A DNA stretch of 64,000 nucleotides, taken from PLA3 sp964592235. GTDB taxonomy: Bacteria; Planctomycetota; Phycisphaerae; UBA1845; UTPLA1. Positions within the stretch are counted from its first letter, which is position 1, and each line of letters starts with the position of its first letter. This document shows positions 36,573 through 46,394 of the stretch, in pieces. Both the position numbers and the translations under genes were made by a program. The notes under the pieces are model-generated. The model was not told the origin of the DNA. It worked only from the letters and a program-made list of their open reading frames with translations, and made no database searches. The stretch spans positions 1 to 64,000 of the forward strand of contig CAZQCF010000009.1 in NCBI GenBank assembly GCA_964592235.1, in the 5' to 3' direction.

Positions 36573-38729
36573 TTGCAGACTCTGTCCGCGGAGAGACTCT
36601 TGGACCGGAACCTGGACGAAAAGGCGATTTTCCTCGCCGCCCTGGATATCGCCGCAGAGGATCGCGACGCGTTTCTGCTCGGGGCCTGCCCTGATGAAGC
36701 AACTCGTCAACGGATCAGGCTCCTCCTGGACCACCACAAGTGGAATTCGACAGTAGGTTTCGAGTCAGCACCGGACAGCGGCCCGGCCGGCCCCGGCGAT
36801 CCGCACCAAATTGACGAATTTCGAATCCTTCACAAGCTGGGCGAAGGCGGCATGGGCGTGGTCTACCTTGCGGAAGACACCATTCTCGCCCGGCGCGTCG
36901 CCTTGAAGGTCATCGGTACGCATCTGCTCGGCTCGGAGCAGGCCGTCGCTCGATTTCGGGATGAGGCTCGGGCGGCCGCGCTCTTGAATCATCCCGCCAT
37001 CGTTCCGGTCTACAAGTACGGGTCGGATGGATCGCGCCATTACATCGCATCCGAGTACGTCGATGGTCCAACGCTTTGTGCCGTCATTGAGGAAGAGCGA
37101 AGCCGACGCCGCGACTTCTCCCGGACGAGCGCCTTGAATTGGTTCAAGCGCTGCGCGGAGATCGTTGCAACCCTTGCCGATGCCTTGGACGCTTCGCACC
37201 GGGTGAACATCATCCATCGCGATGTCAAGCCGTCCAATGTCTTGATCGACAAGCATCGCGGACCACGACTGACGGACTTCGGCGTCGCGAAGAATCTCGC
37301 CGTCGCACCGGAGCATACGGTTACCACGATCGTCGGCAGTTGTTTCTACATGAGCCCCGAACAGGCTTCCATCTCCACAACGAGCGTGGATCAGCGCAGC
37401 GATATCTTTTCGCTCGGCGTCGTGCTCTACGAGATGCTCACGCTGCAAAAGCCGTTTGTCGGAGCCGATCTGAACCAGGTGCTTCGCGCGGTCATCGAGC
37501 ACAATCCACCGGCCGTCCGGGCAATCGATTCTCGCATTCCGCGAGACCTTCAGGTCATCTGCCACAAGGCAATGGAGAAGCTGCCGCGTGATCGATACCA
37601 GTCGATGGCGCACATGGCGGCGGACCTGCGATGTTACTTGCGCGGCGACCCCATCCTCGCCAGGCCTCCGCACGCGGCGCAAAAGCTGAAGCGCTGGATT
37701 CTCGCACATCGCGTCGCGACCTTGTCGAGCCTCGTCATTCTCCTGCTCATGATTACTCTCTTTGTGAGCTATCGCCAGCGCAAAGCATGGGAACGCACGC
37801 AGGCATGGGTGCAGGTTCCGTCGCAATGGTCAAGCTGCGGCGTCCTGGTGCAACGGGTCGATCTTGTCACGATGCAGCTTGGACCACCCGTCCCAAAGCC
37901 CGGCGATCAGGTTTTTTCACTCGAGCCGGGAAGTTATCGAATTACGCTGGTTTCGCCCGATGGTCGCTTCGCCGAAATCGATCGCCTGTTGTCCAGTGGC
38001 GATGTACTCGTTGCGACCGGCCCGACACTCGCGAATGTGCCCGTCGATGACATGGTCAAGTTCGAGGCCGAGCGGTACGAAGTGAGTGCCGTTGACGACC
38101 CAACGCGAAATCGCACAGTGCAACTGCCGCCGTTCTTTCTCGATCGACGCGAAGTCAGCAATGCCGAGTACCGCGAATTCATCGACGCGACGCGGAACAC
38201 GCCGCCTATGCATTGGCAAACATTCGGGTTTGACGAATCGTTGGCAAATCTTCCGGTCATCGGAATCGACGTCGGCATGGCACGAAACTATGCCGAATGG
38301 CGGGGCAAGCGGCTGCCAACGGCTGTTGAGTGGGAAGCGGCTGCTCGGTTCCCTGACGGCCGCTTGCTGCCATTCGATCCGAATGATACCGAGCTGCTCC
38401 GCGCGCTCGAGCCGGATTGCAATGCGGTACGGCAAAGCTACACCGACGACCTGAACGAAGCTTACGCAGGCTACAAAACCTATGCAAAGCCCGTCAACCT
38501 CTCTCTACCCGGCACCGCGAGCGGGCCTTTGCTTCACGTGTTCGGCAATGTTCGAGAATTCACTTCGTCCATTGATGGGCGGCGAGGACAAGCCGTGATC
38601 ATCAAGGGCCGATGCTGGATCGATGCTCCCAGTCTGGTTTCCCTCGCAACCAAGTGGTCGCACCCAGTTGGAAGCTACTCATTCAAGACTGGCTTCCGAT
38701 GCGCTCGCAGCGCGAAGCCGCCGATGTAA
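36573..38729 (+). CDS. Transmembrane Ser/Thr kinase with an FGE-sulfatase-like extracytoplasmic domain
   Basis: A TTG start is assumed. A short N-terminal helical segment (EKAIFLAALDIAAEDRDAFL) is typical of planctomycete kinases. The kinase domain (about 80-350) has LGEGGMGVVYLAE, VALKVI, IIHRDVKPSNVL and LTDFGVAKN. A membrane segment (VATLSSLVILLLMITLFVSY) is near residue 390. The outer part ends in a formylglycine-generating-enzyme-like domain: RREVSNAEYREFIDATRN, GKRLPTAVEWEAAARFP, FGNVREFTSS and TGFRCAR. In kinases this domain is a sensor or binding fold rather than an enzyme. It follows the ECF sigma gene and precedes two unknown genes on the same strand. Confidence 0.88.
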   Translation: MQTLSAERLLDRNLDEKAIFLAALDIAAEDRDAFLLGACPDEATRQRIRLLLDHHKWNSTVGFESAPDSGPAGPGDPHQIDEFRILHKLGEGGMGVVYLAEDTILARRVALKVIGTHLLGSEQAVARFRDEARAAALLNHPAIVPVYKYGSDGSRHYIASEYVDGPTLCAVIEEERSRRRDFSRTSALNWFKRCAEIVATLADALDASHRVNIIHRDVKPSNVLIDKHRGPRLTDFGVAKNLAVAPEHTVTTIVGSCFYMSPEQASISTTSVDQRSDIFSLGVVLYEMLTLQKPFVGADLNQVLRAVIEHNPPAVRAIDSRIPRDLQVICHKAMEKLPRDRYQSMAHMAADLRCYLRGDPILARPPHAAQKLKRWILAHRVATLSSLVILLLMITLFVSYRQRKAWERTQAWVQVPSQWSSCGVLVQRVDLVTMQLGPPVPKPGDQVFSLEPGSYRITLVSPDGRFAEIDRLLSSGDVLVATGPTLANVPVDDMVKFEAERYEVSAVDDPTRNRTVQLPPFFLDRREVSNAEYREFIDATRNTPPMHWQTFGFDESLANLPVIGIDVGMARNYAEWRGKRLPTAVEWEAAARFPDGRLLPFDPNDTELLRALEPDCNAVRQSYTDDLNEAYAGYKTYAKPVNLSLPGTASGPLLHVFGNVREFTSSIDGRRGQAVIIKGRCWIDAPSLVSLATKWSHPVGSYSFKTGFRCARSAKPPM

Positions 38730-38743
38730 CAGGAGGAAGTACC

Positions 38744-39151
38744 ATGCTGTACGGCGTTTCCATGACACTGGTCATTCAGTGCACTGATTCGAGCTACTTG
38801 ACGCTGCCTCGCACCGTCCGCGATCTAATTGATCAGTTGCTCAACGAGGCGCTCATGAATGATGTGTCGACATTGGAGAAGCTTCAAATCGCAGTTCCCA
38901 AGGTGTATGACGAGCCGGACCGCGCAGGCGCCTCCGCGAGCGGCATCAGTGACGCATCGGCCATTCTCGGCGGCAGCTACTCCTTTGTACCCGTTTCCGG
39001 CTCAAGTGACTGGGTCAGTCTTCCCAACGGCGGCCATGAATCCATTCGGCCCGGCCGCCGATCGGACAATTCCAACTGGGTATATACGGTTGACTACGAC
39101 CATGTCACGTACACCGGTCGCGTTTACCTCAACATGGCGTTTTCCGCTTGA
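38744..39151 (+). CDS. Hypothetical protein, 135 residues
   Basis: The start at 38744 is set by AGGAGG at ideal spacing; the longer frame overlapping the kinase gene is read-through. No signal peptide is present. The N-terminal half has a helix (LPRTVRDLIDQLLNEALMND) and the C-terminal half is rich in Gly, Ser, Tyr and Asp, ending in YTGRVYLNMAFS, probably beta-structure. The family is unknown. It is 15 bp behind the FGE-kinase and 64 bp before a second unknown gene, so it may be a target or partner of the kinase. Confidence 0.65.
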   Translation: MLYGVSMTLVIQCTDSSYLTLPRTVRDLIDQLLNEALMNDVSTLEKLQIAVPKVYDEPDRAGASASGISDASAILGGSYSFVPVSGSSDWVSLPNGGHESIRPGRRSDNSNWVYTVDYDHVTYTGRVYLNMAFSA

Positions 39152-39214
39152 ACTTCCATGCGCCTCCGCCCCCACCAAGATAGGGAAATTCAATTTTGAT
39201 CGAGGAGCGCTTGT

Positions 39215-40387
39215 ATGCAGTCCATTGTCATCAGTGCAAACGGCGTGCCCGACGGCTCGCGCGGCTTGCACTTTTGCTACGAAGGCCCACAGATCACACG
39301 CATTAGTTCCCTGAATGGCATGCAGCCCGAGGAGCTTCTGCTGCGCCACGGATCGTGGGCGGGCCTCGTCCTGCCCGAGAAGATTGTCGCAGGAGAATAC
39401 CGCATCGACATCGAGACGAGATCCGGCGAGCCGGTATCCATCCTTGCGGCCACTTGTGGACTCGTCCCCGATGACTTCAGGAGTACCCGACCGGGCATTT
39501 CCCAGGACGCGCCATTTGTTGAAAAGAAATCGAGCGCTTCCGCACGCGGCCTGCTCCTGATCAATCTGCCTATCTGCTCGATCAGGCGCCTGGAGGGACT
39601 ACCACTCAAGATTGCGACCATGTTCTGGTATCTCGATGCTCACACGGCAGGACCGCTTTATCGAGAATGGCGATTGGGGTTGCGCATCGACAGCCGCGAG
39701 CCGATCACCCCCGTGGAAGTCGCATACCGGGATCAACTATCCCTTGCAGTGCTCAAGGGTTTGGGTGGACTTGCGGCGCGTCGTTACGAAAGCAACTCAT
39801 TACAGCCACCGTTGAATCTGCGTCGCGAAGTCGCCTACCTCTCGGAGATCATGCTTACCGTCTTGCAGGAGCACATGTATCCAGCTCCGCTACACGAGTG
39901 GACTCGCGATGGTCTTTTTTCGACGGCACTTCCGCAGGCCTTCTATGAGTTTGCGGGAGGCGTGCATACGATTGTCCGCAGATCCAATTCGATCGAGGCG
40001 CGCGCGGATTACTTCGTGACTGACGGGGGACCGAACAGCCCCTTTTACTTGCTCTTTGCGGAGTTCGCCCTGACGGCGTACAAATTGCGCATCAATCCTG
40101 AAGCATGGTCGGCCTTGCTGCCGGTCTTGGTTGGTTCACAGCAAACCTATCGCAGCGCTTACCTTTATCCGCCCGAAGGCGCGACGACGAAAGGAAAGTT
40201 GACTTACAAACAGGCCCTTGCGAATCATGACACTGGCCCACGCGTAGACGAGGGAATCAAGTCCATCTCACTCGAGCAACTTAAGGAATGCTCAATTCCG
40301 AAAATTGAAGAGAGACACTCCCAGAACCTAACCAACTTCTTCTCCGAGAAATTCGGCGGCCAGGTCGAGCGCGATGACGCAAGTTAA
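39215..40387 (+). CDS. Hypothetical protein, 390 residues
   Basis: There is no signal peptide. The N-terminal third is beta-rich (GLHFCYEGPQITRI, GEYRIDIETRSGEPV), the middle has DAHTAGPLYREWRLGLRID and the C-terminal half is helical, with LRREVAYLSEIMLTVLQEHM and FYLLFAEFALTAYKLRI. I recognise no domain. The position at the end of the ECF/kinase/135-residue block implies a common function. A phosphorylation target or effector are possibilities only. Confidence 0.65.
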   Translation: MQSIVISANGVPDGSRGLHFCYEGPQITRISSLNGMQPEELLLRHGSWAGLVLPEKIVAGEYRIDIETRSGEPVSILAATCGLVPDDFRSTRPGISQDAPFVEKKSSASARGLLLINLPICSIRRLEGLPLKIATMFWYLDAHTAGPLYREWRLGLRIDSREPITPVEVAYRDQLSLAVLKGLGGLAARRYESNSLQPPLNLRREVAYLSEIMLTVLQEHMYPAPLHEWTRDGLFSTALPQAFYEFAGGVHTIVRRSNSIEARADYFVTDGGPNSPFYLLFAEFALTAYKLRINPEAWSALLPVLVGSQQTYRSAYLYPPEGATTKGKLTYKQALANHDTGPRVDEGIKSISLEQLKECSIPKIEERHSQNLTNFFSEKFGGQVERDDAS

Positions 40388-40732
40388 TCTCACCTCCCCA
40401 TGAAATCGGGACCAGCCAGAACGTAGCAAGATTGTTAGTGCCCCGTCCCGCGTCCAAGGCCTCTTCCTGGCACCCCGCGCCCTCCGGAAACTCGGATCTT
40501 GGTGCCGATCTGAAGCGTATTGGGCTGGGCGTGGCTCGCCGCAACCTCTTGTGCGTCAAGTCGTTGCATATTTCTTCCAGGGCTGCTGTCAGACCGATTG
40601 CGGTTGTTCCTATATGGACAATGTCCGGCTGCGGCGTGTGCTTCGTGGCCGGCAAGGAAGGACCTGGCCGGCTGATTTCCGCGTGGGGCGGGTTCACTCG
40701 GCCGCCATTATCCACCACACAGGAGCTTGCTC
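40388..40732. other. Spacer before the exported protein gene
   Basis: About 345 bp. Short open frames on both strands lack ribosome-binding sites and look like noise. The end carries GGAGC for the following gene. No repeat or RNA gene was recognised. Confidence 0.4.
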
Positions 40733-41590
40733 ATGAACGCCGCACATAGCCTGACTCACCAACATGGTCCCTCGAACAAGAGCCTTGCCATCGCCGCGAT
40801 CGCTCTGGCAACGACCGCATGCCTGTCCGCCACGGCCCGTGCCGGCATTGTCGGCGTCGGCGGCGCGATGCAGCAGATCGATGCGCCCGGCAGCGTGGTG
40901 ACCGGCGAGCTTGAGAGCGACGCGAGCATTTTCGTCTTCGCCGAGCGATCCGGCCTTGTCCTCCCGCAGATTGTCAATGTGAACATCTCGCAGCCGGGCA
41001 CGTCACCCAATGAGTCCGGCCGCAACCTCTCACCGTCGACGATTCCCGCCGGCACGCGCATCAACACCTATTACATCCACTACGACAAGATCGGCACAGG
41101 TCAGGCGCGGAGCGCCACCGGCTCGGTCACGTTCGACGAAGAGATCCTCGGGCTGATCATCGGCGGCGCGGGGCTTCTCGGCACAAACGCGCTGATCGGC
41201 TTGCCGGCCACGGCTTATCCGCCCGGACAGGATCATCAATCCACCGAGTTGGGCGACGGCAGCAGCGTCACGTTGAGCGCCGACCGGCGAACTGTCTCGG
41301 TCACGCTTCGCGTCACCTGCTGCGCCGACAACATTCGCGTCATCACCGCCGCCTCGGCCGGCGCTGCACAGACCGCTCCAACGACCATCACCAATGGCGG
41401 GGGCGGCCCCGGCATCACGCCGATCTTCAATTGCGACACGTCCAATCATCCCGATTGCGGCGGCGCGGGCACGCGATTCTGCGGCGCGTTCGGTGGGAAT
41501 ATCGCCGCCGTACTGCCGGCCGCCCTGGGGGCACATTTGATCGCGGGCCGGTCGATGCGACGGCGGCGGGCCTCGCCGGACAAAGACTGA
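40733..41590 (+). CDS. Exported protein with C-terminal hydrophobic/Arg tail
   Basis: ATG 40733 has GGAGC upstream. A signal peptide runs to ATARAG (about residue 36). The mature part is beta-rich and acidic, with a domain of FVFAERSGLVLPQIVNVNI and SATGSVTFDEEILGLIIGG type, then a Cys-containing loop (RVTCCADN, FNCDTSNHPDCGG). The C-terminus has a hydrophobic stretch followed by SMRRRRAS, similar in layout to a PEP-CTERM or other sorting signal though no PEP motif is seen. The function is unknown. It is the only gene between two signalling clusters. Confidence 0.65.
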   Translation: MNAAHSLTHQHGPSNKSLAIAAIALATTACLSATARAGIVGVGGAMQQIDAPGSVVTGELESDASIFVFAERSGLVLPQIVNVNISQPGTSPNESGRNLSPSTIPAGTRINTYYIHYDKIGTGQARSATGSVTFDEEILGLIIGGAGLLGTNALIGLPATAYPPGQDHQSTELGDGSSVTLSADRRTVSVTLRVTCCADNIRVITAASAGAAQTAPTTITNGGGGPGITPIFNCDTSNHPDCGGAGTRFCGAFGGNIAAVLPAALGAHLIAGRSMRRRRASPDKD

Positions 41591-41704
41591 CCAAGTGCCG
41601 GCATGTCAGGACCGTGACTCCCGACACTTCCAACCGTTGGGTCAATCTGATACACTTGGCGAAGTCTCTAGGCCCGGGGCCGGTCCCTGACCTGACGGTG
41701 GAAG

Positions 41705-42316
41705 ATGGACCCGACTTTCTCGCACGAGTCGCATGCCACCCGCGCGTCGCTGTTGTTGCGACTCAAGTCCGATGCTTCCGCGCGCGAAATGGCCTGGAGC
41801 GAATTCGAACACCGCTATGCCCCGATGATCGCCGGATTCGCCCGCAAGATGGGCGCGCGGCCGCACGATGTCGGCGATCTCGTGCAGGATGTCCTGCTCG
41901 GTTTCTATGCCGCGCAGCCGCGCTTCTCCTACGACCCATCCAAAGGACGCTTCCGCGGCTATCTCAAGACCTGCACATGGCGTGCCCTGCGCGACCGATT
42001 CGGCAAGACCATGCAGCTCAACGGCCGCCCGCTCGACGCGATTGATCCGGCCGACCACGCGGTCGAAGCGGCGTGGAACGACGTGTGGGAGACGGAGAAG
42101 CTGCAACGCGCCAAGGAGATCGTTCGCGAGCGCTACCTGGCCGACGAGACCCGCGCGCGGACTTACCACGCATTTGAGAGGTATGTCCTGCAGGAGCAGC
42201 CGGCCGAACAGGTCGCGGCGGAGCTGGGCCTTTCGGTGGACAGCGTGCATCAGGCGAGACATCGCATCATCAAGGCCTTGCGAGAGGTAATGCAGGAGAT
42301 TGAGGAGAGCGAGTAG
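41705..42316 (+). CDS. ECF-family sigma-70 factor
   Basis: The 203-residue protein opens with HATRASLLLRLKSDASAREM. Region 2 includes EFEHRYAPMIAGFARKMG, DVGDLVQDVLLGFYAAQPRF and GRFRGYLKTCTWRALRDRFG. Region 4 is YVLQEQPAEQVAAELGLSVD plus the SVHQARHRIIKALRE helix. This is the second planctomycete ECF subtype in the element (different from 35,938). It stands before a truncated kinase, so its partner kinase may have been lost. Confidence 0.85.
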   Translation: MDPTFSHESHATRASLLLRLKSDASAREMAWSEFEHRYAPMIAGFARKMGARPHDVGDLVQDVLLGFYAAQPRFSYDPSKGRFRGYLKTCTWRALRDRFGKTMQLNGRPLDAIDPADHAVEAAWNDVWETEKLQRAKEIVRERYLADETRARTYHAFERYVLQEQPAEQVAAELGLSVDSVHQARHRIIKALREVMQEIEESE

Positions 42317-42330
42317 GGGGGGCAGTGAAT

Positions 42331-42361
42331 AGTGGCCAGTGGTCTGTGGTCAGCGGCCAGG
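42331..42361. repeat. Heptamer tandem repeat in a spacer
   Basis: AGTGGCC AGTGGTC TGTGGTC AGCGGCC AGG follow each other with a seven-base period. The unit is the same as in the hairpin within the Type ISP gene. Confidence 0.65.
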
Positions 42362-42521
42362 AGCTGAATCCGGCGCGCGGTAAGGGGGCCGCAATCGGCG
42401 CTGGCCGTGGGACCATTTAGCCGGTTCGCTTGCGATCCGCGTGTCAGAGATTTCGGCCCGCGCCCTATGAGGGGATGAAAGCCCCGCACGAGCAAGCGGA
42501 GCAAGCAGAGGCAACATCGGC

Positions 42522-42758
42522 ATGAGCGACGATCGCTGGAGAAAGATCAAGGAGATTTTCGCCGGCGCGGCCGGTCGAAGCGGCGCGGATCGTGAGGCGT
42601 ATCTCGCACACGCCTGCGGCGGCGATGCCGATCTGCGATCGCTCGTCGAGTCGCTTCTGACGGGCGAGTTCAGTGATTCACCCCTCGCTGCAAGAGTGGG
42701 AGGACACTCAAGCAACATACAGGGCTTGCTAATCAAGGCTACAGAGAACTCATTCTGA
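42522..42758 (+). pseudogene. N-terminal stub of a planctomycete Ser/Thr kinase
   Basis: The first 45 residues, DRWRKIKEIFAGAAGRSGAD then REAYLAHACGGDADLRSLVE, are the standard start of ECF-linked planctomycete kinases, before the kinase domain. The frame then runs into unrelated sequence and stops after 78 codons. No kinase motif (GxGxxG, HRD, DFG) follows. The gene is therefore broken close to its start. It sits behind an ECF sigma gene, as intact members do. Confidence 0.6.
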
Positions 42759-42781
42759 AGTGATGAAGTTGGAGAGACGCT

Positions 42782-43750
42782 ATGAAGTCAGCAATGAATG
42801 CCCGCGCGACATTTCTCATCGCGATCCTGGTCACAGCAAGCCTTGCCACAACACTTGAGGCAGGTCCCCGCGCTCCCAAGAGCGGGAAAGAGAGGCTGCG
42901 CCAACGGGCGACCAATCAACTAACCGCACAGGAAGGACTGGAGTTCGCCACTCCCCTGATCGCAGATTGCATGAGTCGGATTCGCAACGGCCAGGGCGAG
43001 GCCTCGCTCGCAGAGCTTGAGAAGGAATGCCAGCGCGCGGTCGGCGCGGAGTCCGCCGAGCTGAAACTCGGGCTGGCCATGACGTACTTTCGCATCGGCC
43101 GCCGGGCACAATCCAATACGGTGCTGAAGGGTGTGCTGGCGCTGCGTGATGCAGGCTCACTGGGGCGCCGCGCCGGGATTCTGCAAAGGGCATCGAAGGC
43201 AACCGCGCCGAAGCAGAGCGAAGACCTGGTGGCGTCGGAGGCCTGGGCTGCACTGCTCTCCGCCGTCGGGCGCGACTTGGCAAAGGAAATCGACGCGGAG
43301 TTTCTGAAGTGCAACTCGGCCTTGCAGAAAAATGACTGGCCAACGCTCAACGCACGGGCGGCCAGCGCCCGCGAGCTTGTCGAGACCGCCCGCGAGATCA
43401 AAGTCGCAGGCGTGCCCGAGGAGGCACTGTCCAGACAGATCGAAGGGCTTAGTAAGACGATCCGCGCCTTCAATGCGGGCTTCGACAAGGGTCGCGCTCG
43501 GGCACAGGAATTGCGCCAGCAATCGCGGTACTTCAATCGCAGGAAGAAAGGGCTGCCGGGCGGCCGAAATCCCAATGCAAATGCGAAGTTCGAATACAAC
43601 GCGCTCGTGGATCAACTTCGCGCCGCGTGGGAGGCCGCCCAGCCGCTTGACGAGGAGTTGCAGTCGCTCCTGGCCGAATCGGGCGAGCGGAGGCCGCGCC
43701 GGGCCGACCGATTGATTCCTGAATCGCGGTTGCCGCCGCATGAACCATAA
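42782..43750 (+). CDS. Exported helical hypothetical protein, 322 residues
   Basis: The signal peptide is ATFLIAILVTASLATTLEAG. The mature protein is almost all helical, with TPR-like periodicity in EFATPLIADCMSRIRNGQGE and LKLGLAMTYFRIGRRAQSN, then more charged helices. The C-terminus is rich in Arg and Pro. The family is not recognised. It comes 23 bp after the kinase stub; the two may have been one operon with the upstream ECF sigma gene. Confidence 0.6.
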   Translation: MKSAMNARATFLIAILVTASLATTLEAGPRAPKSGKERLRQRATNQLTAQEGLEFATPLIADCMSRIRNGQGEASLAELEKECQRAVGAESAELKLGLAMTYFRIGRRAQSNTVLKGVLALRDAGSLGRRAGILQRASKATAPKQSEDLVASEAWAALLSAVGRDLAKEIDAEFLKCNSALQKNDWPTLNARAASARELVETAREIKVAGVPEEALSRQIEGLSKTIRAFNAGFDKGRARAQELRQQSRYFNRRKKGLPGGRNPNANAKFEYNALVDQLRAAWEAAQPLDEELQSLLAESGERRPRRADRLIPESRLPPHEP

Positions 43751-44718
43751 CCCTGGCTGCACAGCGAGCGACGACGATCAATCGAAGGCATCTTTGCTTG
43801 CATCAATTGCCGCGACAGTTCCATAAGGCGGACCGCCACTCGGCGAGCACTGGATAGATTCGGCGCCGTGCACGCCGTTCACACGTCAGCCGTCGGCGGA
43901 AGCGGCGCAGCGCGGCGATTCGCACAACGCGCGCCGCGCAGGGCTGCCGCTTGGTTCGTGCCTAACCGAAGATAATCAGTTTGCAAGAGCGCCTAACAGA
44001 AAGGGCGGTACGGGCGTCCCGCCCGTCCAATCACCGTGGGCCGCTTTCATTGTGTTAGGTGCTTTTAGTCAATCAGTTTGTCACACCGCCGAAGCCGCCG
44101 GCGCGCGCGTCGCGTGTCCAATGGTCTTTCACCGTCGCCATACGCCGCAGTCAATCGTGATGTCGCGCCGCGCGTGTCAGCCGTATGCGCATTCACGCTA
44201 TTTGTCTCTGGCGGCGCATGAGAACGGGCGCGTGAACGCATGAACGCCGTCGGCTTGGCTGCGGGCCGGATCGTAACGGCTCGCGACTTCGCGGGCCGGG
44301 AGCAAGGGCGGGCGGTGCACTCCAGCAGGTCATGTGGCACGGGCACTTCGCCTGTGATCGCATTCCTGCGGCAGAAGGGCGGAGTCCCGCCCGCCTGCCT
44401 GGCCGGGCGGCGAACACAAGGGCTTGCTCCGGCGACAGATGCGTCGCGAGGGCGGCACGATTCAGGCAACTTGTGAATAGGTGCAGACACTTACGAGGCG
44501 TCGGGCCTTGACCGGGAAAAAAGAAGTGTTACAATGGTCGCTGCCCTTCCTGACATCATCAAGAGGTCTTTTGCGATTGGCTGCGCAGAGTTTGCAGCCT
44601 CATTCGGCGCGTTGCATGAAAGCGATCGCTCGCTGCAGGCAGGCAGGTTGAAGCTGTTTGTGTATATAAGGGTAGGCACACACGCAAACTACACAGGCTA
44701 AACGGAGGCTAAGTCGAT
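43751..44718. other. 970-bp intergenic region
   Basis: No credible gene. It contains several GC-rich inverted repeats, including CCTAACA/TGTTAGG around 43,992-44,055 (enclosing a GGGCG-rich hairpin), and two copies of AATCAGTTTG at about 43,974 and 44,070. The right end carries GGAGG ten bases before the next ATG. Short open frames on either strand have no ribosome-binding site. Confidence 0.4.
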
Positions 44719-46338
44719 ATGGCACGGAGACTGTTTCAAGCGAAATCACACTCGCGGAGCATTGACGACACATTACCCCTTCGGCGATGCATCTTGTTGG
44801 GCTTGAGTGCGCTCTTGGGCACCTCAAGTCCTGGGCCGGTCTCCGTCCATGCTCAATGTCAACTTAATTGGTCGACATCTCCCAATTCTGCCGCCGGACA
44901 TCGGCCCCGGGCGCTGGCTGCGGGCGACTTCAATGGCGACGGAGTCGTGGATCTCGCGTCTGCAAGCTTTAGCAATCACAATGTCAGCATTCTGCTTGGC
45001 AACAACAATGGCGGATTTGTTTCTGCTGCGACATACGCAATTGGCACGGGGTCTACAATGCCCACCTCTTTGGTTGTCGATGATTTTAACAACGATGAGA
45101 AATCGGATATTGCTGTAGTCTGTATGAATGCAGTCAATGTCTTTGTGCTCTTGGGAAATGGGAACGGCACGTTTACTGTCTTGCCTCCCTATGCGACGTC
45201 GTCAGGATCAACTTCAATCGTCAAGGGCGACTTCAATCAGGATGGCCGCACCGACCTCGCCCTGGTAAATCGAAACGCCAACCAGAATAACAATACAGTC
45301 TCAATCCTAATTGGGAATAATGACAACCCCAATACACTTTTTTTCAGCCCACAGGTTCAGCCACCTATCTTGGCCCAGGCCCATGCGCTGTCGGTAGGCG
45401 ATTTCAATAACGATTCCAAGGCGGACCTCGCCGTGCTGCAAACACTGGCCCCCGAGACCTGCTGCAGCCCAACGACAAGCTTCACGATCCTTCTAGGCAA
45501 CGGCCTCGGCGGGATGTCTTCTGCTGGGGCGCAAACTGTTGCTTCGGGCCGATCAGGGGCCATGGCCGCCGAAGACCTCAATGGTGACGGATACTCGGAC
45601 TTGATCTTTGCCCACACCGACGGAAATAGCGTCAGGGTCTGGATGAATGCCGGTGGGTCGATGAAAGAGACCGCAGCATATTTCGCAGGTTCTGCGCCGG
45701 GGTGGGATACCAGTGCGATGGCCGTCGTGGACGTGGACGACAATGGGACTCAAGACATTCTTGTGGCCAACAACGTCGGCAATTCAGTCCGCGTGCTTCG
45801 AGGAACAGGCACCGGCGCTTTTGTGAATGCGGGTACTCCCATGGTTGGATTGGAGCCGACTTCCATCGTCGTGGCAAACCTGAACAGTGACCAAAAGAAG
45901 GATATTGTTGTCGCTAACGGTTCGACAAACACAACGGTATCCGTGCTACTCAACGCGTCCGCGAATTCACCTACCATCACACTTCAACCAAGTAGTCAAC
46001 TCGCCTGGATCGGGCAGTCGCGGTGGCTTAAGGTCGCCGCCACCAACGCCCAGACCTATCAATGGCGTTTCAACGGAATTCCGCTTTCCAACGGCAACGG
46101 CATTACTGGCGCGAACACCGCACAACTAACGATCGGCCCTGCCGCGTTTGCCCACGCAGGCCAATACGACTGCATTGTCGGCAACACCTGTGGAATGGTG
46201 ACGAGTTCGGCCGCCACGCTGGATGTCCTGCAACCGTGCCTGGGCGATTTCAACCACGACGGCGCATTCAACGGCTTGGACATTCAACCCATGATCGAAC
46301 TCCTGTTGGACAATCAGGAGTGTCTGCCGTGCAAGTAG
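44719..46338 (+). CDS. Secreted FG-GAP/VCBS-type beta-propeller with Ig-like and dockerin-like domains
   Basis: After a long signal region (to about VHAQC) come seven FG-GAP/VCBS-like repeats with calcium-binding loops, for example GDFNGDGVVDLASAS, DDFNNDEKSDIAVV, GDFNQDGRTDLALV and EDLNGDGYSDLIFA, making one propeller of about 370 residues. An Ig-like domain follows (YQWRFNGIPLSNGNGITG ... YDCIVGNTCG) and the dockerin-like end GDFNHDGAFNGLDIQPMIEL. The order propeller-Ig-dockerin repeats that of the kelch-like protein at 17.5 kb. The probable role is binding at the cell surface. Confidence 0.85.
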   Translation: MARRLFQAKSHSRSIDDTLPLRRCILLGLSALLGTSSPGPVSVHAQCQLNWSTSPNSAAGHRPRALAAGDFNGDGVVDLASASFSNHNVSILLGNNNGGFVSAATYAIGTGSTMPTSLVVDDFNNDEKSDIAVVCMNAVNVFVLLGNGNGTFTVLPPYATSSGSTSIVKGDFNQDGRTDLALVNRNANQNNNTVSILIGNNDNPNTLFFSPQVQPPILAQAHALSVGDFNNDSKADLAVLQTLAPETCCSPTTSFTILLGNGLGGMSSAGAQTVASGRSGAMAAEDLNGDGYSDLIFAHTDGNSVRVWMNAGGSMKETAAYFAGSAPGWDTSAMAVVDVDDNGTQDILVANNVGNSVRVLRGTGTGAFVNAGTPMVGLEPTSIVVANLNSDQKKDIVVANGSTNTTVSVLLNASANSPTITLQPSSQLAWIGQSRWLKVAATNAQTYQWRFNGIPLSNGNGITGANTAQLTIGPAAFAHAGQYDCIVGNTCGMVTSSAATLDVLQPCLGDFNHDGAFNGLDIQPMIELLLDNQECLPCK

Positions 46339-46394
46339 TCGAACATTAGAGTTAAGAACAAGGCGTCACGGGAGGTTGGGCCGTGAGAGAAAAC

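Noticed and set aside
36573..38729. Diversity-generating retroelement with the FGE-like domain as variable protein
   Set aside because: No reverse transcriptase gene and no template repeat of the C-terminal region was found in the window.
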